Shown here: positions 17,955 to 26,473 of the stretch, piece by piece
How positions within the stretch are numbered: the first letter of the stretch is position 1
How the letters are laid out: each line of letters opens with the position of its first letter
Source: CAZODA01 sp964578485
GTDB lineage: Bacteria > Bacteroidota > Bacteroidia > Bacteroidales > Marinilabiliaceae
Length of the DNA: 57,108 nt
Direction of reading: 5' to 3'
Assembly (NCBI GenBank): GCA_964578485.1
Contig: CAZODA010000020.1
Span: forward strand, 1-57,108
Notes under the pieces: model-generated
What the model saw: only the letters and a program-made list of their open reading frames with translations
Database searches by the model: none
What the model was told of the DNA's origin: nothing
Made by a program: the position numbers and the translations under genes

Positions 17955-18500
17955 GTGAAAGAGAAGAAATATAGTATTGGTTTTAAGGGTCTTAATGATG
18001 GTCTTCATTGCTTTAGCTATGTTCTTGAAGATGATTATTTTGCTTCTGTTGAAAATGCTTTATATAATAAAGGAAGGATTGAGCTAACAATTGAGCTGAA
18101 AAAAAGTGAGCAAATGCTGGCTCTAGACTTTCAAGCAAATGGAACAATATCATCAATTTGTGATAATTGCTTGGAAACTGTAGATGTTAAAGTTGATTTT
18201 CAAGCCAACTTGATGATAGAATTTGGGGATAATTATGATGAACCAAGTGAGGATGTTATAATTTTACCCCATGAAGAACAAGAGTTCAACTTTGCTAAAT
18301 ATGTTTATGATTTAATTGTTACCTCGCTCCCCATCAGACATATACATGAAGCGGATGAAGATGGAAATGTAGCATGTAATTCTGAAATGCTTGGTTATTT
18401 GTCGGAATACCTTGTTCAAGAACAAATAACAGATGAGGAATCAGATTCTGATATAGATCCACGTTGGAATGATCTGAAAAAATTATTGGATAAAAATTAA
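17955..18500 (+). CDS. YceD/DUF177-family protein
   Basis: This is a 181-residue member of the YceD (DUF177) family, which in many bacteria is encoded directly before rpmF. In plants and bacteria the family is linked to 23S rRNA maturation. A Cys pair, CDNC, lies near residue 76 and the protein is acidic, especially near the C-terminus. The start is a GTG at 17955, supported by a GGAGG motif 7 nt upstream and a TAACTTTG promoter element. rpmF begins 14 bp downstream, so the two form an operon. Confidence 0.85.
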   Translation: MKEKKYSIGFKGLNDGLHCFSYVLEDDYFASVENALYNKGRIELTIELKKSEQMLALDFQANGTISSICDNCLETVDVKVDFQANLMIEFGDNYDEPSEDVIILPHEEQEFNFAKYVYDLIVTSLPIRHIHEADEDGNVACNSEMLGYLSEYLVQEQITDEESDSDIDPRWNDLKKLLDKN

Positions 18501-18514
18501 TAAAGAATTTTAAA

Positions 18515-18700
18515 ATGGCACATCCTAAGAGAAAAACATCGAAAAGTAGAAGAGACAAGAGAAGGACGCATTATAAAGCAAGCATGCCTGCTCTTGGAAT
18601 ATGTTCAAACTGCAATGCAACTGTTAAGATGCATACTGTATGTGGTGAATGTGGTTATTACAGAGGAAAATTAGCTGTTGAGAAAACAGTAACAGTGTAA
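18515..18700 (+). CDS. rpmF: 50S ribosomal protein L32
   Basis: This is a structural protein of the large ribosomal subunit. The 61-residue protein starts MAHPKRKTSKSRRDKRRTHY, the L32 signature, and keeps the zinc-ribbon cysteines as CSNC and CGEC, so it is the zinc-binding (C+) paralogue. It lies between yceD and fabH. plsX, which sits here in many phyla, is absent from this cluster. Confidence 0.98.
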   Translation: MAHPKRKTSKSRRDKRRTHYKASMPALGICSNCNATVKMHTVCGECGYYRGKLAVEKTVTV

Positions 18701-18723
18701 TTCAGCTTATGCCTTATAATAAG

Positions 18724-18755
18724 GTTTCCGGATGACTGGCGGGATATCCGGAAAC
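18724..18755 (+). terminator. Hairpin between rpmF and fabH
   Basis: The arms gtttccggat (18724-18733) and atccggaaac (18746-18755) form a perfect 10-bp stem with a 12-nt loop; outer ataag/cttat can extend it. Only a weak T run follows, so it could be a partial terminator or attenuator that lowers fabH relative to rpmF. Confidence 0.5.
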
Positions 18756-18855
18756 AGGCTTATCAATATATGTTTTTCACCTGTAATCTTTTTTATTTTC
18801 ATAACTGAAAATAAATATAAATCACCGGATTTATCAAATTTTAATTAACAAGTGA

Positions 18856-19884
18856 ATGAAAAAAGTAAATGCAATAATTACCGCCGTTGGAGCATATGTC
18901 CCCGATTATATTCTTCGCAATGACGAGCTCAGCAGAATGGTTGATACTACCGACGAATGGATAAGCTCGCGTGTTGGAATTAAAGAACGTCGCATACTTA
19001 AGGGTGAAGGCAAAGGAACATCTGATATGGCTGTTGAAGCTGTAAAAAAAATATTTGCCAAAACAAATACTTCTCCTGATGAGATAGATCTGGTTATTTG
19101 TGCCACTAGTACACCCGATCACATCTTTCCGGCAACCGCCAATATTATTTCTGATAAATTAGATATTCGTAATGCCCATAGTTTTGACCTTAATGCCGGG
19201 TGTTCAGGTTTTTTGTATGCACTTGATACAGGGGCACGTTTTATTGAATCGGGGGCGCGCAAAAAAGTTCTTGTAATTGGCGCCGATAAAATGAGTTCTA
19301 TAACTGATTATACCGATAGAACCACTTGTGTGCTCTTTGGAGATGCTGCCGGTGCTGTTCTTCTGGAGCCTTCTGAAGAGGATTTTGGAATAGTGGACAG
19401 CATATTACAAAGTGACGGTTTTGGGCGTGTTTATCTTCACATGAAAGCCGGTGGTTCTGTTAAACCACCTTCTCATGAAACTATAAACAACAGAGAGCAT
19501 TTCGTGTATCAAGATGGTAAGCATGTGTTTAAACATGCTGTATCAAAAATGGCCGATGTTTCTGTTGAGATTATGAAAAAACACAATATCTCACCGGAAG
19601 AGCTCGCATGGTTAGTTCCCCATCAGGCAAATAAACGTATCATTAATGCGACAGCCGAAAGAATGGGTATAGATAAAAAGCAGGTGATGGTTAATATTGA
19701 AAAATATGGAAATACTACCTCAGCTACTATACCTTTGTGCCTCTACGAATGGCAAAATCAACTTAAAAAAGGAGATAATATAATTTTAACAGCTTTTGGA
19801 GCCGGTTTCACATGGGGAGCCATTTATATTAAATGGGCTTATGATGGTGATAAATTAAATTTTGCCGATAGCAGTGATTCTTAA
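18856..19884 (+). CDS. fabH: 3-oxoacyl-ACP synthase III (KASIII)
   Basis: This enzyme condenses acetyl-CoA or a branched acyl-CoA with malonyl-ACP to start fatty-acid synthesis. The 342-residue protein has the catalytic Cys116 in NAGCSGFLYAL, His in VPHQANKRII, and Asn in GNTTSATIP, the full Cys-His-Asn triad. DTTDEWISSRVGIKERR near the N-terminus is typical. Its stop codon overlaps the stop of the convergent WG-repeat gene by 4 bp, leaving no space for a terminator between them. Confidence 0.96.
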   Translation: MKKVNAIITAVGAYVPDYILRNDELSRMVDTTDEWISSRVGIKERRILKGEGKGTSDMAVEAVKKIFAKTNTSPDEIDLVICATSTPDHIFPATANIISDKLDIRNAHSFDLNAGCSGFLYALDTGARFIESGARKKVLVIGADKMSSITDYTDRTTCVLFGDAAGAVLLEPSEEDFGIVDSILQSDGFGRVYLHMKAGGSVKPPSHETINNREHFVYQDGKHVFKHAVSKMADVSVEIMKKHNISPEELAWLVPHQANKRIINATAERMGIDKKQVMVNIEKYGNTTSATIPLCLYEWQNQLKKGDNIILTAFGAGFTWGAIYIKWAYDGDKLNFADSSDS

Positions 19885-21296
19885 TAAAAATTATAAGATA
19901 TACCTACGCTATAAGGATAGACTTCAGGTCCCTTTCCTTTTCTAAACACACTTTGTGGAGAATAAGTTGCAAAAATACCAATTTGCTTAACTCCGGCACG
20001 TAGCAAATATGAGTAATGGAAAGTGTTAATGTCGAAACTGTCATGCTTTTTGCGGGTGTTAGACCTACCATCTTCTCCATAATATACTATTTTGGTATGA
20101 GATTTTAAATGTAAACTTCCTATTATGCCGGCACTTAAATATAAAGCGGTATGGCGTGCTCTTCCGTCATTAATTTTGAGTTCAAGCATTAAAGGAACAT
20201 TTAAATATAAATTCACCAGTTTCGATTTTTTTACATCAGGGTTTTCGTTTGTAAAAGGGAACCATTCATTGACAAGCTGATTTATCTCATTGAATTTTTC
20301 AGGATTAAAGCGATAATTTTGAAATTCTAAACCTAAGGCTGTTACTATGCCGGCATTGGGACCAATAAGTGTCAAGCTTTTTTGAAAGGGATAAATAGAA
20401 AAAACCAGAGATTTTGAATGTATAGGTGCAAGGGCTTCATAACCTTCAGGCATGCCCTCTTTAAACCCGGATTTCATCAAGCCCGACAATCCGAGATTGA
20501 TTCCTTTTAAATTTCCTCTAAATCTATAATTGTAATAGCTTGTTGTATAATGTTTCTTATGAATAACTTTTTTTGTCTGCTTATGATTACTCTCACTTTG
20601 TATATCATCGGAGGAAGCAGAGTAGCTTATGCGAGGAGCTGTTAATTTACTGTCATCCGTGTTTTGTTTTTCTTTTGCATCTTTTTCTTCCGTTCCAATA
20701 TATTTGCCTGAGGAATCAACAAAAAATATCTCATCTTCATCTATTACTTTTATTCTGTCTGACGCTAATATTTCAATTTCCATGTAAACAGGAGGTAGAA
20801 CTATATGACCTTCAATATTGATAAGACCTATTTTGCCATTTTTCATAACTTTGGCATATCCATCCTCAAAAGACCAAATATGATGGTATTCAACAGGTAT
20901 TAATATGCTTCCGTCAGGATTGATGTAACCAAAATGCTTGTCCTTAAGCACTTTTGTGCGTTTGTCTTCAAAGGGCCAAATTTGATCATATTCAACAGGC
21001 AATATTAGACCTTTCTCCAAATGAAAAAGACCAATTTTCATATCTTTTAATACGCGTACATATCCTTCCTCATCAAGATCATAAACCTGATCATAGAGAA
21101 CGGGCACCAAGATTTTGTCATTTTCATCTACTATTCCTATCTGCCCTGATTTCATTACTCGATAAATACCGGTTTTTATTTGCCATTTCCTATCCCATAT
21201 ATTTGGATTTTCAATTTCTAAAAAAGATTCAGCACCGGCCATTTGGCTTATGAAAAGGAAAAGGAATATTTTTAATGTAGTAACAAGCTTATTCAT
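19881..21296 (-). CDS. WG-repeat protein with C-terminal outer-membrane barrel
   Basis: This is a 471-residue predicted surface protein. A signal peptide (MNKLVTTLKIFLFLFISQMA) leads into about four WG-type repeats (residues ~40-195), seen in units such as KIGLFHLEKGLILPVEYDQI and KIGLINIEGHIVLPPVY. A Lys/Ser/Asp-rich linker follows, then a C-terminal half resembling the porin-like OMP beta-barrel family, ending PYSVGISYNFY. The C-terminal half is paralogous to the next minus-strand gene, sharing HTKIVY and GPEVYPYSVG/GPELYPWSVG. The function is unknown; WG repeats are usually taken as protein- or ligand-binding. Confidence 0.72.
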   Translation of the reverse strand: MNKLVTTLKIFLFLFISQMAGAESFLEIENPNIWDRKWQIKTGIYRVMKSGQIGIVDENDKILVPVLYDQVYDLDEEGYVRVLKDMKIGLFHLEKGLILPVEYDQIWPFEDKRTKVLKDKHFGYINPDGSILIPVEYHHIWSFEDGYAKVMKNGKIGLINIEGHIVLPPVYMEIEILASDRIKVIDEDEIFFVDSSGKYIGTEEKDAKEKQNTDDSKLTAPRISYSASSDDIQSESNHKQTKKVIHKKHYTTSYYNYRFRGNLKGINLGLSGLMKSGFKEGMPEGYEALAPIHSKSLVFSIYPFQKSLTLIGPNAGIVTALGLEFQNYRFNPEKFNEINQLVNEWFPFTNENPDVKKSKLVNLYLNVPLMLELKINDGRARHTALYLSAGIIGSLHLKSHTKIVYYGEDGRSNTRKKHDSFDINTFHYSYLLRAGVKQIGIFATYSPQSVFRKGKGPEVYPYSVGISYNFY

Positions 21297-21379
21297 AAAT
21301 TATCTAAAAAATATTAGTTGAAAAATTATTTATTAGAGGGCATACTATGGTACAGGCCTTTTTAAACGACTGCTATTAT

Positions 21380-22318
21380 TTATAAACTCAGCAGAGTTAA
21401 ACCAACCGACCACGGATATAATTCCGGTCCCTGATTTTTTTGAAATAAAGGGCTGAGGTCGAAGTTTCCAAAAAGTTTTACAAAACGGTATCCTGCCCGT
21501 ATGCTTACTCCATATTTAAATGAGTTGAGGTTTAAATCTCCTCTATTTTTTTCTTTCCCCTTACCTGAAGATCCGCTATATACAATTTTTGTATGAGTGC
21601 CCATTCTGAATCCTCCATATAAGCCACCATTGATAAAAATACGATGAGACGACTGAGGAAGAGAAAACTGATACTCCATTAATAAGGGAATAGTAAGAAA
21701 ACTTGTCGTTAATTTGTTTTTGCTGATATTCTTTTCTGTTTCCAAATAATAAGAGACATAGCCATTGTCATCTTTTGTAAGTATATATTGTGAATCAAAA
21801 CGATAGTTGTTCCAAGTAATTCCTATACCTGTAATAAGACCAAAATTATTGTTGTTTTGTTGTAAACCGATATCATATTGCCATAAGTTTAAACCTACCA
21901 TAAATGAAGAACCTGTATTTAAACTCATGAAATTTGCTTCAGAGGGTAAAGCCCCACCAAATATTCCGGAGGAATAATTATTCCATCCAAAATCAAAACC
22001 TGTCCAATGACCTCTAAAATATTTTCTTTGATAATATGTTATTTTGGATTTCACCCTTCCCGAAGATGGGTCTTCAATCAATTCAAAACAACGACGACCA
22101 ATAATAACCCTTGCTATGGTATCACAATTAGAACAATGTATAAATGAAGCATGGGGAATTATCAATTGAGTGCTATTCTTAGTATCTTCAAAAAAGATTA
22201 CATCGCATTTTTTTTCGATAATTATTTCTTTGTCTTGTGATTTTAGAAAATGTGGTGAGCTAAAAAATATAAGTGAAAGACAAAAGACCTTAATAGTGTT
22301 CTTGAATGGTGTTTTCAT
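21380..22318 (-). CDS. Outer-membrane beta-barrel protein, paralogue of upstream WG protein
   Basis: This 312-residue predicted outer-membrane protein has no assigned function. I start it at the ATG at 22318, because the signal peptide MKTPFKNTIKVFCLSLIFFS begins there; the open frame reaches 22387 with a hydrophobic but less orthodox lead. After a short periplasmic region with a CSNC motif, the C-terminal ~200 residues resemble the porin-like barrel family and align with the C-terminus of the WG-repeat protein (THTKIVYSG, FKYGVSIRAGYRF, GPELYPWSVG). It lacks WG repeats. The tandem arrangement and similarity point to duplication, with repeat gain or loss in one copy. Confidence 0.65.
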   Translation of the reverse strand: MKTPFKNTIKVFCLSLIFFSSPHFLKSQDKEIIIEKKCDVIFFEDTKNSTQLIIPHASFIHCSNCDTIARVIIGRRCFELIEDPSSGRVKSKITYYQRKYFRGHWTGFDFGWNNYSSGIFGGALPSEANFMSLNTGSSFMVGLNLWQYDIGLQQNNNNFGLITGIGITWNNYRFDSQYILTKDDNGYVSYYLETEKNISKNKLTTSFLTIPLLMEYQFSLPQSSHRIFINGGLYGGFRMGTHTKIVYSGSSGKGKEKNRGDLNLNSFKYGVSIRAGYRFVKLFGNFDLSPLFQKNQGPELYPWSVGLTLLSL

Positions 22319-22560
22319 AAATAATAGAAATATTATAGTGATATTTAATAATAATAATTGAATTCCATTTATTTTAAATAAAACCAAGCTTTATGAATGT
22401 GACGGCTCGGAACAATAAAATGTTACAGCAAGAACAAGAAGTTTTTATCGAGATTATCTTAATTTGAATTTGAATTGTCTGTATTTAGATATACTTATTT
22501 ATGGTTTTGAATATATTTGTTGTGTAAAAACAAAGAGCCTTAATTGTTATCCCTGATTTT

Positions 22561-22568
22561 TATTTTTG
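22561..22568 (+). promoter_or_regulatory. Candidate -7 element for the xylanase gene
   Basis: TATTTTTG fits TAnnTTTG and lies 24 bp before the ATG at 22593. No clear -33 element was found at standard spacing. Confidence 0.4.
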
Positions 22569-22592
22569 TTTCACTAAATTTTTTCTTCGATT

Positions 22593-24488
22593 ATGAAAAA
22601 AAATTATTTTGTTTTATTGGGATTGATAATCATGGCCTTTACTAATGGTTATTCACAAATTAAAATTGAAAGTGCACCAAAAGGCTTTGATCAAGTTGGT
22701 AGTATTAAAAAGGGAGAGCTAAAAACTGTTTCTTATAAATCTAAAACTGTTGGAGTAAAGCGTTCTGCAAAGATTTACACTCCTCCGGGATATTCAAAAA
22801 AAATTGAATATCCCGTTCTTTACTTACTACATGGTATTGGAGGAGATGAAAATGAGTGGCTTGACAATGGGGCTGCTAATGTTATCTTGGATAATTTGAT
22901 TGCTGAGAATGAAATGGAACCCATGATAGTGGTTTTTCCAAACGGAAGAGCAATGAAAGATGATAGCGCTTCAGGAAATATTTTTGATAAGGAAAAAGTC
23001 GAAGCTTTTGCTGTTTTTGAAAAAGATCTTATAAATGATTTAATTCCTTTTATTGAAAAAAAATATAAAGTCCTTAAAAATCGTGAATCGCGTGCAATTG
23101 CCGGTTTGTCAATGGGAGGGGGACAGTCACTTAATTTTGGACTTGGAAATTTAGAGCATTTTGCATGGATAGGTGCTTTCTCTTCAGCACCAAATACTAA
23201 AGAACCCGAAGAGCTTGTACCTGACGTTGAAAAAGCAAAAAATATGATTAATCTGCTCTATGTTTCTTGTGGCGATAAGGATGGCTTATTGAGAATAAGT
23301 GAAAGAACTCATGATTTTTTATCAGAAAATAAAATGCCACATATATATAGGGTTATACCCGGTGGACATCATGACTTTGCTGTGTGGAAAGATGATCTCT
23401 ATAATTTTGCCCGTTTACTCTTTAAACCTATCGATCTTCCTGTGCCCCTTACAACTTTAAAAGATGCCTATCAAGATAAATTTCATATTGGAACTGCTTT
23501 GAATACACCACAAATTTTAGGAACAGCAAAAGAAGAAATTGAAATAATTAAAACTCATTTTAATTCGGTAGTTGCTGAAAACTGCATGAAAAGCGGGCCA
23601 CTTCAACCACGTGAAGAAGAGTTTGATTTTGAACTTGCCGATAAATTTATTGAATTTGGAGTTGAAAATGATATGCAGATAATAGGACATACCCTTATCT
23701 GGCACTCCCAGGCACCATTTTGGTTCTTTAGAGATGAAGAGGGGAATGATGTAAGCCCTGAGGTTTTAATCGAAAGAATGAGAAAGCATATCTTTACTGT
23801 AGCCGGTAGATATAAAGGAAAAATACAGGGCTGGGATGTTGTTAACGAAGCTATCCTTGATGATGGTAGTTATAGGAATAGTAAATTTTATCAAATCTTA
23901 GGTGAAGATTTTATTAAATATGCATTTCAGTTTGCCCATGAAGCCGATCCGGACGCAGAATTATATTATAACGACTTTTCAATGGCCCTGCCCGGAAAAC
24001 GAGAAGGGGTTGTTAATATGGTGAAAAAACTTCAAGAACAAAATATTAGAATTGACGGAATAGGAATGCAAACGCATATAGGACTCGATTATCCCACTCT
24101 TGAAGAGTATCAAGCCAGCGTAGAAGCTTTTGGGGCTCTTGGAGTGAATGTTATGGTAACAGAAATGGAAATCAGCGTTTTACCAATGCCTGAGACAAAT
24201 ATAGGAGCCGACCTATCACGTAATATTAATTATCGTGAAACATTGAATCCATATAGAGAAGGTTTGCCCGACTCAGTTAATGAAGAACTGACGAATCGTT
24301 ACTTGGAATTTTTCAAGCTGTTTATGAAATATGATTATATTACAAGAGTTACTGTTTGGGGAGTAAATGATGGTAATTCATGGAAGAATGGATTCCCCGT
24401 TCGAGGAAGAACAGATTATCCGCTTCTTTTCGACAGACAAAACAAAGCTAAGCCGGTAGTTAAAAAATTAATTGATGCCACAATGTAG
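22593..24488 (+). CDS. Secreted bifunctional CE1 esterase / GH10 endo-beta-1,4-xylanase
   Basis: This is a 631-residue secreted two-domain hemicellulase. A signal peptide (MKKNYFVLLGLIIMAFTNGYS) precedes an alpha/beta-hydrolase of the esterase-D/CE1 type (about 40-285) with nucleophile Ser173 in GLSMGG and a late His in PGGHHDF. The C-terminal GH10 domain (about 300-631) has acid/base Glu419 in WDVVNEA and nucleophile Glu524 in VTEMEI, plus HTLIWHSQAP. The pair would remove acyl or feruloyl groups and cut the xylan backbone. It stands alone, without SusC/SusD or other glycosidases. I see no type IX sorting domain at its C-terminus, so export is probably Sec-only to periplasm or membrane. Confidence 0.9.
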   Translation: MKKNYFVLLGLIIMAFTNGYSQIKIESAPKGFDQVGSIKKGELKTVSYKSKTVGVKRSAKIYTPPGYSKKIEYPVLYLLHGIGGDENEWLDNGAANVILDNLIAENEMEPMIVVFPNGRAMKDDSASGNIFDKEKVEAFAVFEKDLINDLIPFIEKKYKVLKNRESRAIAGLSMGGGQSLNFGLGNLEHFAWIGAFSSAPNTKEPEELVPDVEKAKNMINLLYVSCGDKDGLLRISERTHDFLSENKMPHIYRVIPGGHHDFAVWKDDLYNFARLLFKPIDLPVPLTTLKDAYQDKFHIGTALNTPQILGTAKEEIEIIKTHFNSVVAENCMKSGPLQPREEEFDFELADKFIEFGVENDMQIIGHTLIWHSQAPFWFFRDEEGNDVSPEVLIERMRKHIFTVAGRYKGKIQGWDVVNEAILDDGSYRNSKFYQILGEDFIKYAFQFAHEADPDAELYYNDFSMALPGKREGVVNMVKKLQEQNIRIDGIGMQTHIGLDYPTLEEYQASVEAFGALGVNVMVTEMEISVLPMPETNIGADLSRNINYRETLNPYREGLPDSVNEELTNRYLEFFKLFMKYDYITRVTVWGVNDGNSWKNGFPVRGRTDYPLLFDRQNKAKPVVKKLIDATM

Positions 24489-24574
24489 AGAATATACGCA
24501 ATGGCCTGCTTAATGCCTTGTTTGATCTCTATGCTAAAGGAAAAATATTATAATTTGAAATAGATAAAAAACAG

Positions 24575-24604
24575 CCCGGTGAAAAAGGAAGAAATTTCAC
24601 CGGG
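24575..24604 (+). terminator. Terminator hairpin after the xylanase gene
   Basis: The arms cccggtgaaa (24575-24584) and tttcaccggg (24595-24604) form a perfect 10-bp stem with a 10-nt loop, followed after a few bases by a T-rich stretch. It lies 87 bp past the xylanase stop. Confidence 0.65.
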
Positions 24605-24724
24605 ACTGGTTTTGTTATAATGAAATATTCTTCATCTTCTGTATTAGAATTAAATTTTTATAGTATTTTTGTGGCAAATAAAAAATAATTGAAACTGATT
24701 AAGGAAATTATAATAATGCTTATG

Positions 24725-24745
24725 CCTCTTGCTTTTTGCAAGAGG
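24725..24745 (+). terminator. Second hairpin with U-tract
   Basis: The arms cctcttgc (24725-24732) and gcaagagg (24738-24745) enclose a five-T loop, followed by tgttttgttttt. The classical form, 120 bp past the previous hairpin, suggests a tandem terminator or the end of a small transcript starting between the two. Confidence 0.65.
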
Positions 24746-25354
24746 TGTTTTGTTTTTAATACATAATGTATTGAAGTCTATCAATTTATAAAAAAAGTTA
24801 AAAATATTGTAAGATTATCTTATAAGTTCTTGCAATTTATTGCAGATTTTTACGTTCTGAAAAAAGATAAGCCTCATGTTAATCTATATGTCAGGAAAGT
24901 TACCGAGACAAGGATTATTTATATTTATTAGATAAATGCGTGAGGCATTGATTTTATTGGATGATAGCAGAGAATCTATGATGTTGTTTTTTTTATATAA
25001 AAATGCAGATTTTAGGTTTTTTTAAGATATAATATTGCAGACTTTATTGTAACAAGTATAAAAAGAATGATTATTGGAGTAGATTCCTGGTTTTTGTTTA
25101 AAATTGAGCAAGGTACAGCGAGTTACAGCTCTCAACTTTTAAAAGTATTAAAACCTGTTGAATTTAATAAAAAGTTAGTGTTGTTAAATATAAGATGCAT
25201 TATCCGAATGGGTAAAAGCTGACAATGTAGGACAAGGACGGCTTAAAAGCAATTATATACCGGTCAATGTTTTATGGGGATATCATCAAGCATCAAGCTA
25301 TTACCCTTATACCGGCCACCTTGATTAATGTGATTAAGTAATATCTATTGCGTT

Positions 25355-26473
25355 ATGATTGATAATAAAGAAGAACTTAAGGAAGGAAGCAGTTTGATTA
25401 ATGGGGATAAGATTGATTTAAAGGTTCTTGTGGCGGTTATGCGTAAAGGTAAGAAGCGTATATTGCTGACTTCTTTGCTTGTCATTACCATTACCTTGCT
25501 TGTTTTGTTGTTTATACCTAATCGTTATAGGGCCGGTGCAATAATTCTTCCAAAGACTGGAGGAGTCTCTCAGTTAGATCGCCTTGGAGGGCTTGCTTCC
25601 TTGGCAGGGGTGAATTTAAGTAGTATGGTGGGAGAGACATCTGAGTTCCCTGCTGAAGTTTATCCTACCTTGGTTTATAGCATCCCTTTTCTGCAAAAAT
25701 TGATGAATGCGGAATATAATTTTATTGGAGAGTTAGAACCTATGAGTTTCTATCATAAGGAAGTAAGTGATACCTTGGGTTCTTTTAGAAAAAATTTGAT
25801 CCGCTATACTATTTATCTGCCATGGACCATCTTAGATCATTTTAAAAATGATACTTCAAGTTTTATACCTAAAGAGGATGGACATTTGTTGACAATTTCC
25901 AGACGGGAAGAAAAAGTGCTGCGAAAATTGAGCTCAATGATTTCGCTTAATGTTGATAGTAAAACAGGTTTAGTAAGTCTTTATGTTGAAGCTTATGAGC
26001 CTGTGTTAGCAGCAGAGATGGCTCAATATGCTGTTGAAAATATACAGGAAAGCATTATTCGCCATCAAACAAGTCAGGTGGCCGGTAATCTTGTTTTTGT
26101 AGAGGAACGTTTTAGGGAACAGCGCGATGAATTAATAAAAGCTCAAGAGTTATATTTTGAGTATCTGGATGCTAATAGAAATCGTGTCGCAGAGCGAACA
26201 GACATTCAGGAGAGAGAATTAAACGGCAGGTATAATTTATCTTTAAAGCTTTATGAGAGCATAGCTGAGCAGGTAGAACAAGCAAAAATTGCCGTGAAAA
26301 AGGAAACACCTGCCTTCTCAGTAATAGAACCCGTTACAGTGCCTGTAGAGAAATCATATCCTAGACGATCTATAATTGCAATTGCTAGTCTGTTCTTAGG
26401 GGTTTTCCTTGGGGTTTTTTTAGTTATAGGCTCTGCGTTGTATCATTCAATTAGGCAGAAATGGGGATTTTAA
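25355..26473 (+). CDS. Wzz-type polysaccharide chain-length determinant
   Basis: This inner-membrane polysaccharide co-polymerase sets glycan chain length for Wzy. The 372-residue protein has the expected topology of two terminal helices (about 36-54 and 339-361) around a long periplasmic helical region. The Pro-rich segment before the second helix reads VEKSYPRRS. It has no C-terminal tyrosine-kinase domain. It is the first gene of the operon that runs to 33708, and overlaps the next gene by 13 bp. Confidence 0.87.
   Translation: MIDNKEELKEGSSLINGDKIDLKVLVAVMRKGKKRILLTSLLVITITLLVLLFIPNRYRAGAIILPKTGGVSQLDRLGGLASLAGVNLSSMVGETSEFPAEVYPTLVYSIPFLQKLMNAEYNFIGELEPMSFYHKEVSDTLGSFRKNLIRYTIYLPWTILDHFKNDTSSFIPKEDGHLLTISRREEKVLRKLSSMISLNVDSKTGLVSLYVEAYEPVLAAEMAQYAVENIQESIIRHQTSQVAGNLVFVEERFREQRDELIKAQELYFEYLDANRNRVAERTDIQERELNGRYNLSLKLYESIAEQVEQAKIAVKKETPAFSVIEPVTVPVEKSYPRRSIIAIASLFLGVFLGVFLVIGSALYHSIRQKWGF

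Larger units (their letters stand above)
24489..25354. other. Long leader upstream of the glycan operon
   Basis: This 866-bp AT-rich region has no full gene. It contains two hairpins (24575-24604 and 24725-24745) that end transcription after the xylanase. A short open stretch around 25204-25326 reads ...YIPVNVLWGYHQASS... before a stop and could be the 3' scrap of an RHS-type or other decayed gene. The rest is featureless to me. Its length before a Wzz gene would suit a phase-variable or antiterminated capsule leader, but no inverted-repeat promoter or NusG-like gene is seen. Confidence 0.45.
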
